NCBI GenBank assembly: GCA_003230535.1
Contig: QIEW01000022.1
Span: forward strand, 1 to 7,761
Source of the DNA: a bacterium
GTDB lineage: Bacteria; SZUA-182; SZUA-191
Reading direction: 5' to 3'
DNA: 7,761 nt
Below, piece by piece: positions 1 to 5,878 of the stretch; the stretch's first letter is position 1, and every line of letters starts with the position of its first letter. The notes under the pieces were generated by a model. It was not told where the DNA came from. It did not search any database and was given only the letters and a program-made list of their open reading frames with translations. The translations under genes were made by a program, and so were the position numbers.

Positions 1-83
1 CACAGAGAGCGCGGAGGATAAACCAATTGTTTTTAAATGAGTTGCAGAAGTGCTACTCTCTGTGACCTCTGCGTTCTCTGCGG
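1..83. repeat. Palindromic intergenic repeat, cut by the left window edge
   Basis: The arm at 1-17 (cacagagagcgcggagg) is matched at 14 of 17 positions by the reverse complement of 66-82. An AT-rich segment lies between. The CAGAGAACGCAGAGG-type core resembles intergenic repeats I recall from many environmental bacteria. No protein is encoded. The left end may continue outside the window. Confidence 0.5.
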
Positions 84-133
84 TTAAAATCCTTTTTTAC
101 GGGCAGGATTATAGGTTTGCGTAACATGAGTAA

Positions 134-162
134 GTAACATTTTGTTTGCAATTTAGTATAAA
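134..162 (+). promoter_or_regulatory. Possible sigma-70-type promoter ahead of comM
   Basis: GTAACA at 134-139 matches 4 of 6 bases of the -35 consensus, and TATAAA at 157-162 matches 5 of 6 of the -10. The spacer is 17 bases. A transcript starting near 169 would carry the whole inverted-repeat element at 186-318 in its leader. This is a consensus match only. Confidence 0.3.
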
Positions 163-185
163 TCCGATTTCCTCTTCCAATAGCT

Positions 186-318
186 GATGAGCTCGTAAAA
201 AGTCGGAAAACACACATTCTTGTCATTCCCGTGCAAACTGAAATCCAGTATTTTCAGATAGTTAAAATTAGGATGGATTCCCGCTTTCGCTGGAATGACG
301 ACTTTTTACGAGACCATC
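186..318. mobile_element. MITE-like element with terminal inverted repeats
   Basis: The ends form an inverted repeat. The arm 186-205 pairs with 299-318 at 18 of 20 positions, and the inner 14 bases (192-205 with 299-312, ctcgtaaaaagtcg) are perfect. Inside, gtcattcc at 222-229 mirrors ggaatgac at 292-299, and this arm can be extended imperfectly to about 25 bases. The element encodes no protein. The flanks aatagct (179-185) and aataact (319-325) could be a worn target duplication at 6 of 7 bases. The GTCATTCC...CGAAAGCGGGAATCC core resembles a widespread family of bacterial palindromic repeats; that link is from memory. With the edge repeat and the promoter candidate, it accounts for most of the 337 gene-free bases at the left end. 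Confidence 0.65.
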
Positions 319-337
319 AATAACTAACCGGCGTAAA

Positions 338-1864
338 ATGTTAGCCAGGGTATGGAGTAGTTCTGTAATAGGGGTGGAGGCCTTCATGGTGGAGGTAGAG
401 GTGGATATTGCCCGCGGGATGCCCGGTTTTCTTACCGTAGGGCTCCCTGATCAGGCAGTCAAAGAGAGCCGGGAGCGTATCAAGACCGCCCTTACCAATG
501 CGGGCTACTGGATTCCTTCCAGGCACATTACCATCAATCTGGCCCCGGCTGATGTCAAAAAGGAAGGCACCAGTTTTGATCTGCCGATCGCATTGGGGAT
601 TATGGCTGCCGCCGGTATCGTTCAGAAGGATAGCCTCCAGGAATTGGCGGTGGTCGGGGAACTCTCCTTGGATGGCCGGATAAAAGCGGTGCAGGGAGTA
701 CTGCCGATTGCTTTGGCCGTCCGCAGTCATCAGCTGCGGGGATTGCTGGCGCCGGAAGATAACGCCCAGGAAGCCGCGGTAGTGGAAGGCTTAGAGGTCT
801 ACGGGGTCCGGACGCTGCCGGAGGCGGTGGAATTTCTTAATGGAAACCTAAATCTCGCTCCAGTGGAAGCGGATCTCGATAAAATGTTTCACCAGGCCAA
901 CCGCGCTGAGGTAGACCTCAGCGATGTCCGGGGTCAGCAAGCGACCAAACGCTCTTTGGAGGTAGCCTCCGCCGGCGGGCATAATGTGCTGATGATCGGC
1001 CCGCCCGGCTCGGGCAAGACTATGCTGGCTAAGCGTCTCGCCACCATCCTGCCGGAGTTTTCCCTGGAGGAGGCCCTGGAGACTACCAAAATATACAGTA
1101 TTGCGGGGTTATTGGAGCCGAAATCCTGCTTGGTAACTACCCGGCCATTCAGGGCTCCCCATCATACTATCTCAGACGCCGGTCTGATCGGGGGCGGGAA
1201 GTTCCCTAAACCGGGGGAGGTAAGCCTGGCCCATAACGGGGTGTTGTTTCTCGATGAGATGCCTGAGTTTCGAAGGCGCGTGCTGGAGGTGATGCGCCAG
1301 CCTATCGAGGACGGCATGGTGACTATCTCCCGGGCTTCCACCTCAGTGGCTTTTCCGGCCAGATTCATGTTAGCTGCGGCTATGAACCCTTGTCCCTGCG
1401 GCTTCTACCAACACCCTGTCAAGGAATGCACCTGTACTCCAAACCAAATCAAAAATTATCTCTCCCGTATTTCCGGGCCGCTCCTGGATAGAATAGACAT
1501 TCACATTGAAGTGCCTGCGGTAAAATACACCGAAATGTCTTCGAATAATGGTTCTGAGAGCTCCGGTGAGGTTCGGAAAAGAGTGGTTCGGGCCAGGAAA
1601 ATCCAGCAGGCGCGTTACCAAAACCGCAATATCCACTGTAACGCCTCCATGGGCAGTCAGGATACTCGCAAATATTGCCGATTGGACGGCCCGTCCCAGC
1701 AATTATTGGAACAGGCCATTAACCGCCTGGGGCTTTCCGCCAGGGCTTACGACCGCATCCTCAAGGTTTCCCGCACCATCGCCGACCTGGCAGAAGATGA
1801 GCAGATAACCATCGAACATATCTCCGAAGCTATTCAGTACCGGAGCCTTGACCGATTTTATTGA
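338..1864 (+). CDS. comM: ComM/YifB family AAA+ ATPase (Mg-chelatase-like)
   Basis: The 508-residue product has the normal family length. The N-terminal domain (about 1-170) has the typical start MLARVWSSSVIGVEA and the motifs GLPDQAVKESRERIK and NLAPADVKKEG. The ATPase domain has Walker A GPPGSGKT at 221-228, Walker B LFLDE at 303-307 and a cysteine cluster (PCPCG at 351-355, C364, C366). The C-terminal helical domain contains LSARAYDRILKVSRTIADLA at about 467-486. ComM is known as a hexameric helicase that drives branch migration when transformed DNA is integrated; it also occurs in bacteria not known to be competent. The similarity to magnesium chelatase is structural and does not imply chlorophyll synthesis. 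The ATG fits the family N-terminus, but no clear Shine-Dalgarno is present; a MITE-like element ends 19 bases upstream. The gene is intact. Confidence 0.96.
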   Translation: MLARVWSSSVIGVEAFMVEVEVDIARGMPGFLTVGLPDQAVKESRERIKTALTNAGYWIPSRHITINLAPADVKKEGTSFDLPIALGIMAAAGIVQKDSLQELAVVGELSLDGRIKAVQGVLPIALAVRSHQLRGLLAPEDNAQEAAVVEGLEVYGVRTLPEAVEFLNGNLNLAPVEADLDKMFHQANRAEVDLSDVRGQQATKRSLEVASAGGHNVLMIGPPGSGKTMLAKRLATILPEFSLEEALETTKIYSIAGLLEPKSCLVTTRPFRAPHHTISDAGLIGGGKFPKPGEVSLAHNGVLFLDEMPEFRRRVLEVMRQPIEDGMVTISRASTSVAFPARFMLAAAMNPCPCGFYQHPVKECTCTPNQIKNYLSRISGPLLDRIDIHIEVPAVKYTEMSSNNGSESSGEVRKRVVRARKIQQARYQNRNIHCNASMGSQDTRKYCRLDGPSQQLLEQAINRLGLSARAYDRILKVSRTIADLAEDEQITIEHISEAIQYRSLDRFY

Positions 1865-1911
1865 TTTTTAGAATATTTGGGATGAGGGGGAATAGACCAT
1901 GAAACATAGCA

Positions 1912-1972
1912 TGTTTACGCATTTTTGACGGACGGGCTTGCCCTCCCCGCCTGCTCGTTGGTTGCGTAAACA
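1912..1972. repeat. 61-bp segment with 10-bp terminal inverted repeats
   Basis: The arms tgtttacgca (1912-1921) and tgcgtaaaca (1963-1972) are perfect reverse complements. The GC-rich interior includes a small gggc/gccc dyad at 1934-1943. It sits between comM and the exported-protein gene. It could be a short palindromic element or a regulatory dyad. No U-rich tract follows, so it is not a standard terminator. Confidence 0.4.
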
Positions 1973-2000
1973 CCAACGCTTATGAAAGAAAAAAATAATA

Positions 2001-2543
2001 GTGTGCACAATTATGTTTTCAATTATTCTTTGCAGTAATGTTTTTGGTGCGGATGTAGATTTGTATTTAAGACAAGAATTTAAGAAGCTGCAAGAAAGGG
2101 TAAAAAAACTGGAGGATCAACTTGCTCAGGAAAGGTTATATAGGCAAAAGAACTTGTTTTTGCAAGAACAACGCTCCTGGGAGAGGCAGGCAACAGTGGA
2201 AGGGGAAGCAGCAGCCCGAAAGGGCGGGGATCAGCTTAATGAATCTGAGCGGATTCAGAAAGGCGAGAATTTGTTTGTTCGGAGCAAAAAACACAACAGA
2301 TTTCATTATTCATATTGCAAATATGCCAGGGAAATTGATCCTAGTGATATTGAATTTTTTATAAGTGCAAAAGAAGCTCTGGACGCTGGTTATATTCCTT
2401 GTAGTTATTGCAATCCTTCACCAGAAACAGATACAGCCGACATTGCCGGGGAAATGAATGAGGCGGGTGATGAATCTCGAGTGAAGGACTTAAATAGCGA
2501 GGAGTTTCGAGTGGAGGAGTTAATAATTGATAATGGATGGTAA
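2001..2543 (+). CDS. Probable exported coiled-coil protein with Ada-like Cys/His metal-site motif
   Basis: From the GTG at 2001 the product is 180 residues; ATG 2013 is an alternative start. The N-terminus is hydrophobic and ends in SNVFGA, like a signal-peptide h- and c-region, but lacks the usual basic start. Residues about 20-60 are highly charged with heptad-like leucines, suggesting a coiled coil. Residues 96-139 contain H102, C106, C134 and C137 in the layout HxxxC...AxxAGYxPCxxCxP. This matches the small zinc-binding module of Ada and of some secreted nucleases (family knowledge); no catalytic domain is visible here. The C-terminus is acidic. The gene is visibly more AT-rich than comM. 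In another frame, ATG 1982 would supply a basic N-terminus if the A7 run at 1989-1995 were one base shorter. Export and zinc binding are inferred; the cellular role is unknown. Confidence 0.7.
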   Translation: MCTIMFSIILCSNVFGADVDLYLRQEFKKLQERVKKLEDQLAQERLYRQKNLFLQEQRSWERQATVEGEAAARKGGDQLNESERIQKGENLFVRSKKHNRFHYSYCKYAREIDPSDIEFFISAKEALDAGYIPCSYCNPSPETDTADIAGEMNEAGDESRVKDLNSEEFRVEELIIDNGW

Positions 2544-2594
2544 AAAACGGTTAAAAGCTGCCTGTTGGATAGCAGGTACTGCCCACTACAAATA

Positions 2595-2614
2595 TGTTTG
2601 TCTATAGACAAACA
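2595..2614. repeat. 20-bp perfect palindrome
   Basis: The sequence tgtttgtcta followed by tagacaaaca is exactly self-complementary with no loop. A perfect dyad like this is more typical of a dimeric repressor site than of an RNA hairpin. It lies just beyond the minus-strand terminator-like hairpin. No regulator is identifiable. Confidence 0.5.
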
Positions 2615-2694
2615 AAAAAGCGTCCTTACTGCCAATGTTACGGTAACAACCTGTCCGGCTAACTGCGATCCTAGGTTTTTGGCAATAAGGACGC
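2614..2694 (-). terminator. Minus-strand hairpin with U tract, terminator-like
   Basis: Arms at 2620-2634 and 2680-2694 pair over 15 bases. As minus-strand RNA the single non-Watson-Crick position is a G-U wobble; as plus-strand RNA it would be a C-A mismatch. Six U follow the stem on the minus strand (A run 2614-2619 on the + strand). This suits an intrinsic terminator for the minus-strand frame at 2757-3239. The 45-base apical region is long for a terminator and can form further pairs (AACCT with AGGTT), so a small structured RNA or palindromic element is also possible. Confidence 0.5.
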
Positions 2695-2712
2695 GATTAC
2701 TCTGGAGAAGAA

Positions 2713-2742
2713 TGGGGCCTGGTTGTGTGTAACCAGACCCCA
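2713..2742. repeat. Long hairpin downstream of the minus-strand frame
   Basis: Arms 2713-2724 and 2731-2742 pair at 11 of 12 positions around the loop gtgtgt. The one exception is a G-U pair only if transcribed from the minus strand, as in the neighbouring hairpin. No U tract follows on either strand. Confidence 0.55.
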
Positions 2743-2756
2743 ATGAAGAAGCTGCT

Positions 2757-3239
2757 CTATCTAATATTATAAGATAAATTTTCTTCCAAAAATAATCCCA
2801 TAAAAACACAAAAAGTAATGCCTACTTCCGGCGTTCGTCCGGCCCGGACAAGAGAAGGAAGTCGCTGATCTGTGTATACCTGTAGCCTGAGCTTGAATTT
2901 TCCCTGGCCAAGGCTAATAAAAACTCCTATCCAGCTACATCCAACCCTCCCCTCATGCAATATCGTAAAGCCACCCGCCATTCCTCCCATAAACCGGGCA
3001 TCATACCAAGTTGCCATCAAACATGAAAGATTTGCGTCAGGAGGTAACTCCTGACGCCACCACAACTTACTGTAAACCATAAATATAGCTATAAGGTGCT
3101 GTCCAGGTCTTACCACCTGACAGTTAACCATCTGATTGCTACTTGGTATCAGTATCAAATATGTACCATTTGCTGTCAAACTCGGGTTGGTGGAGTATAG
3201 GTGTTTGTAGCGGTTGACATCAAGAAAGGTGTTTGTCAT
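2757..3239 (-). CDS. Possible hypothetical protein (160 codons, minus strand)
   Basis: This open frame starts at ATG (complement of 3237-3239) and is the only long frame in an otherwise gene-free stretch. I do not recognise the protein. It looks rich in alternating hydrophobic segments that could be beta strands (around residues 27-34 and 109-122) and has no obvious signal peptide, membrane segment or catalytic motif. Purines occupy the first codon position in about 56 percent of codons by hand count, mildly in favour of coding. Against it: there is no Shine-Dalgarno before the ATG, and two palindromic hairpins lie inside the frame. Two hairpins that pair better as minus-strand RNA lie just beyond its stop, which supports transcription in this direction. 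It would be divergent from mnmE with about 156 bases between them. Confidence 0.35.
   Translation of the reverse strand: MTNTFLDVNRYKHLYSTNPSLTANGTYLILIPSSNQMVNCQVVRPGQHLIAIFMVYSKLWWRQELPPDANLSCLMATWYDARFMGGMAGGFTILHEGRVGCSWIGVFISLGQGKFKLRLQVYTDQRLPSLVRAGRTPEVGITFCVFMGLFLEENLSYNIR
3034..3057. repeat. Perfect 10-bp hairpin, GTCAGG family
   Basis: The arms gcgtcaggag (3034-3043) and ctcctgacgc (3048-3057) pair perfectly around a 4-base loop. The core resembles the hairpins at 3099-3123, 6878-6903 and 6915-6941. It falls inside the possible minus-strand gene. Confidence 0.6.
3099..3123. repeat. Imperfect hairpin, TGTCAGG family
   Basis: The left arm ctgtccaggt (3099-3108) pairs with acctgacag (3115-3123), with one bulged C. 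The right arm carries the same acctgacag string found at 6894-6902. It lies 42 bases after the previous hairpin. Confidence 0.5.
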
Positions 3240-3341
3240 ACTAAAAAAAGTCCGTTAAGGTGGCTTTATACCAATTTGCGGTTCAAAAACATTACTTCCT
3301 GAGTAAGGGTTTTAGCCCGGTAAGGACATGAGATTAAAGGC

Positions 3342-3371
3342 TCTACACTTAGTTTATCCCCAGGCTATACT
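3342..3371 (+). promoter_or_regulatory. Possible promoter of the mnmE-tmk-ricT cluster
   Basis: TCTACA (3342-3347, 4 of 6 to the -35 consensus) is followed after 18 bases by TATACT (3366-3371, 5 of 6 to the -10). Transcription would start near 3378, leaving a leader of about 18 bases before the ATG at 3396. This is a consensus match only. Confidence 0.35.
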
Positions 3372-3395
3372 TACACATTTAATAGCCAACACAGG

Positions 3396-4828
3396 ATGAT
3401 GCTTGCCACTATAGTAAGTGAAAATAGATCTAAAATACATTCGATAACCACAGATACAATTGTAGCTGTCTCTACCCCTCCGGGTATGGGCGGGATAGGT
3501 ATAGTGCGCCTAAGCGGCCCGGAGGCCCGCAGAATTGCCGATCGCATTTTTACCCCTTCTTCTTCCTCCAACCACTGGGCTTCTCATACCCTGCGGCATG
3601 GCTATATTGTTGATCCCTTGAGTCGGCAGCGCCTGGATGAGGTGTTGGTGTCTTGGATGAAAGCTCCTCAAACTTATACTCGTGAGGATATAGTGGAGAT
3701 TAATTGCCATGGCGGTCACGTTCCTTTGCAGCAGATCCTAAAGCTCTGCCTTGGAGAAGGCGCGAGCATTGCCGATCCGGGAGAATTCACCAAACGGGCT
3801 TTCCTGAACGGTCGGATAGATCTTTCTCAAGCTGAGGCGGTAGCCGATATGATTTGCGCCCAGACAGAGGCGGCCGCTTCTGTAGCCATAGCGCAGCTCT
3901 CAGGCCGTCTCTCTGATGAGATAAAGGCATTACGGCAGGAATTGCTGGGTATCCTGGCTCATTTGGAGGCATCGCTGGATTTCCCTGAGGAGGAGTTGGA
4001 GCTTCATTCCGGACAGAGCATCTGCATAGCTTAAGAAGCATCCGTTCCCGTCTTGCCTGCCTGATTGAGACTTATGCGGAAGGCCGTATCCTGCGGGAAG
4101 GGGCGGTATGTGTTATTCTGGGACGGCCTAATGTAGGCAAGTCCAGCCTCCTTAATCAGCTCCTTAATCAGGAGAGAGCTATTGTAACATCCGTCCCGGG
4201 CACTACCAGAGACACTATAGAGGAGATGATTGCTGTGGGGGGATTTCCTGTGCGCCTAATAGATACAGCCGGGATCACATCTACGGAGGATGTGGTAGAG
4301 CAGGCCGGAGTCAGCCGGAGTATAACCGCGCTCGAAGGCGCTGATTTAGCGCTCCTGGTGCTGGATGGCAGCCTGCCCTTGCAATCGGATGATGAGGCTT
4401 TGCTGTCCAGGCTGCAAAATCAGCGTGGCGGCCTGTTGTTGGTAATAAACAAACAGGATCTTCCTCAACAAGTTGACCTGGATAGGGTAAGGGAAGCGTT
4501 ACCGGCCAAATTCGAGATTAATATTTCGGCCACCATGGGTTGGGGTATAGATAAACTGCGGCAGGGTATTTATAGGACTTTAATCAAAAACAATTCGGGG
4601 CGGGAATATTCATCGGTATTAGTTACTAATGCCCGGCATCATCAGGCATTGGTGAGCGCAAAAGAAACCATAGAGGCTGCTATACAGGCTTTGGAACAGA
4701 GCTTGTCCTTAGAGTTTTCAGCCCTGGACATCAGGCAGGCGCTGGATTATTTAGGGGAGGTTACCGGGGAGAACACCCCGGATGAACTGCTGGAGAGAAT
4801 ATTTTCTCAGTTTTGTATTGGCAAGTAA
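3396..4828 (+). CDS. mnmE: tRNA modification GTPase MnmE, interrupted by one frameshift
   Basis: MnmE works with MnmG to install the carboxymethylaminomethyl group on wobble U34 of certain tRNAs, using GTP hydrolysis, 5,10-methylene-THF and glycine. The first part (3396-4034) encodes the N-terminal folate-binding domain, with DTIVAVSTPPGMGGIGIVRLSG and YTREDIVEINCHGG, and then the start of the helical domain. The rest continues in another frame: G1 GRPNVGKS (4121-4144), G2 GTTRD (4199-4213), G3 DTAG (4262-4273), G4 NKQD (4448-4459) and the conserved C-terminus FCIGK ending at 4828. Adding one base between 3989 and 4034 gives one protein of about 477 residues, slightly above the family's usual 450-465; the excess is a roughly 15-residue N-terminal extension with no alternative start. 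All motifs are otherwise intact, so a sequencing or assembly error, or a very recent mutation, is likelier than an old pseudogene. Confidence 0.9.
3989..4034 (+). other. Frameshift zone within mnmE
   Basis: The upstream frame stays open to TAA at 4032-4034. The downstream frame is open back to a TGA at 3986-3988. The shift must therefore lie between them, and aligning the lost helical segment places it best near 4014-4022. The change equals one missing base. No slippery heptamer of the X XXY YYZ type is present in the upstream frame, which argues against programmed frameshifting. Confidence 0.85.
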
Positions 4829-4860
4829 TCAGCGCTGGCAAACTATGATTTCTGCTAGGT

Positions 4861-4867
4861 AAGGAGG
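4861..4867 (+). promoter_or_regulatory. Strong Shine-Dalgarno for the 58-codon gene
   Basis: AAGGAGG lies 10 bases before ATG 4878 and is the best ribosome-binding site in the window. A GTG at 4871 is closer, but its frame stops after 11 codons, so the site supports the ATG. Confidence 0.7.
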
Positions 4868-4877
4868 CGAGTGAACA

Positions 4878-5054
4878 ATGGCGCGGAAGTGTATGTATTA
4901 TCCTGAGAGGGAAAACTATCGCCGACACGAAAAAGGGAGAAAACGCTATTTTGATTATGAGGATAATTATGAAGATGAAGATCTAAATAAGTCCGCAGAG
5001 GAAAGACTGGATAATTTAGATCAACATAAGGGAGAATCCGGCGGGGAAGAGTAA
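4878..5054 (+). CDS. Small charged hypothetical protein, 58 residues
   Basis: The frame begins MARKCMYYPERENYRR and ends in GESGGEE before TAA at 5052-5054. Its strong Shine-Dalgarno and position between mnmE and tmk on the same strand support a real gene. The protein is bipolar: residues 3-23 are rich in Arg and Lys, while 26-58 are mostly acidic, with six tyrosines in 7-31. It has no signal peptide or membrane segment and only one cysteine (C5). It starts 49 bases after mnmE and ends about 100 bases before tmk. I do not recognise the family. A nucleic-acid or ribosome-associated role would suit the basic half, but that is speculation. Confidence 0.6.
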   Translation: MARKCMYYPERENYRRHEKGRKRYFDYEDNYEDEDLNKSAEERLDNLDQHKGESGGEE

Positions 5055-5146
5055 GGGGAAAGGGGTTGTTATGAAATGACCCTACCCAAACGAGAAATAG
5101 ACTTGATAAATATGCCTTAAATCTGATAAAGATAGAGGCACAAAAC

Positions 5147-5153
5147 AGGGGAG
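5147..5153 (+). promoter_or_regulatory. Shine-Dalgarno that selects the TTG start of tmk
   Basis: AGGGGAG ends 5 bases before TTG 5159. No ATG or GTG with a comparable site lies between here and the conserved P-loop, so it decides the start in favour of TTG. Confidence 0.6.
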
Positions 5154-5158
5154 TATAG

Positions 5159-5851
5159 TTGCAGAAGACGCCAAGGTCGCTAACTCCAGAGTTACTAACT
5201 CCAGGGTTATTCATCAGCTTTGAGGGAGTGGAGGGATGCGGGAAGACCACGCAGGTTAAACTGTTGGCGGCTGGATTGAGGGAAGCCGGCTATTCTGTGT
5301 ATACTACTATCGAGCCGGGAGGAACAAAGCTGGGAGAGAGAATAACAGATATAGTTTTGTCATCAACTGATGCAAAGCTGTCGCCGGCAGCGGAATTATT
5401 TTTGTTTTTAGCGGATCGAGCTCAGCATGTGGCCGAAGCGCTAAGGCCGGCTTTAGTGAAAAATCAGATAATAATTTCAGACCGCTATCTCGACGCCACA
5501 GTAGCATACCAAGGTTACGGGAGGGGGTTTGACCCCGGGCTTATCGAGCTGATGAATAGATTGGCTGTTGCTGGGGTTAGTGACGTTGTACTACTGCCCC
5601 AAATTACCATTCTATTAGATTTGGATCCTCGGTTAGGGCTCGAGAGGGCTAAAAAACGCCGGGGCTTATCTCCAGCCGACCGAATTGAGCAACAGGATGT
5701 GAGCTTTCATGCCCGCGTTCGGCAAGGGTATTTGGAGTTGGCAGCCCTTTACCCAGAGCGGATTCGCCGGGTTCCCGCCGCTTACTCTCCCCGGATTGTC
5801 AGCCGGATGATTTGGGAGTTAATCAAGGATTGCCTTCCGGACCTCAATTAA
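5159..5851 (+). CDS. tmk: Thymidylate kinase (dTMP kinase)
   Basis: Tmk phosphorylates dTMP to dTDP with ATP in the cytoplasm, an essential step of dTTP synthesis. The 230-residue product has the P-loop FEGVEGCGKTTQ (21-32), EPGGT (52-56), the DRY motif with SDRYLDATVAYQGYGRG (107-123), and an Arg/Lys-rich LID region ending in DRIEQQ (162-179). It is a little longer than the usual 205-215 residues. The extra length is an N-terminal stretch with the tandem LTPEL/LTPGL, plus a few residues before ITILLDLDP. The residue before EPGG is Ile where many family members have Arg. The TTG start is supported by a good Shine-Dalgarno 5 bases away. The gene lies between the small gene and ricT, with 27 bases before ricT, so co-transcription is likely. 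Confidence 0.95.
   Translation: MQKTPRSLTPELLTPGLFISFEGVEGCGKTTQVKLLAAGLREAGYSVYTTIEPGGTKLGERITDIVLSSTDAKLSPAAELFLFLADRAQHVAEALRPALVKNQIIISDRYLDATVAYQGYGRGFDPGLIELMNRLAVAGVSDVVLLPQITILLDLDPRLGLERAKKRRGLSPADRIEQQDVSFHARVRQGYLELAALYPERIRRVPAAYSPRIVSRMIWELIKDCLPDLN
5181..5209 (+). repeat. 15-bp in-frame tandem repeat at the start of tmk
   Basis: taactccagagtta (5181-5194) is repeated as taactccagggtta (5196-5209) with 13 of 14 bases identical and a period of 15. Read in the tmk frame it encodes LTPEL then LTPGL, directly before the conserved FISFEG. Confidence 0.65.
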
Positions 5852-5878
5852 CAAGCCTCCACATGAGGATAATATGTT

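Larger units (their letters stand above)
2544..3395. other. Spacer between the exported-protein gene and mnmE
   Basis: This stretch has no + strand gene. It contains a 20-bp palindrome, a long minus-strand hairpin with a U tract, a second long hairpin, a possible 160-codon minus-strand gene, two short hairpins inside that frame, and a promoter candidate just before mnmE. Each is listed separately. I see nothing recognisable in 3240-3341. Confidence 0.6.

Noticed and set aside
341-730. 129-codon minus-strand frame inside comM
   Set aside because: Antisense shadow of a strongly conserved gene.
2620-2694. c-di-GMP-type riboswitch or integron attC site
   Set aside because: Only short fragments resemble the riboswitch 3' end and the conserved GCAAAGCC core is absent. 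The RYYYAAC and GTTRRRY boxes of attC are not at the stem ends, and no integrase or cassette is present.
2405-2809. 134-codon minus-strand frame
   Set aside because: It overlaps the exported-protein gene on the opposite strand and runs through the large hairpins. No motif supports it.
3989-4034. Programmed -1 frameshifting in mnmE
   Set aside because: No slippery heptamer in the upstream frame, and MnmE is not a family known to use frameshifting.
4855-5250. 131-codon minus-strand frame across the small gene and the tmk start
   Set aside because: Antisense to a + strand gene with a strong ribosome-binding site and to the Tmk P-loop. No recognisable product.
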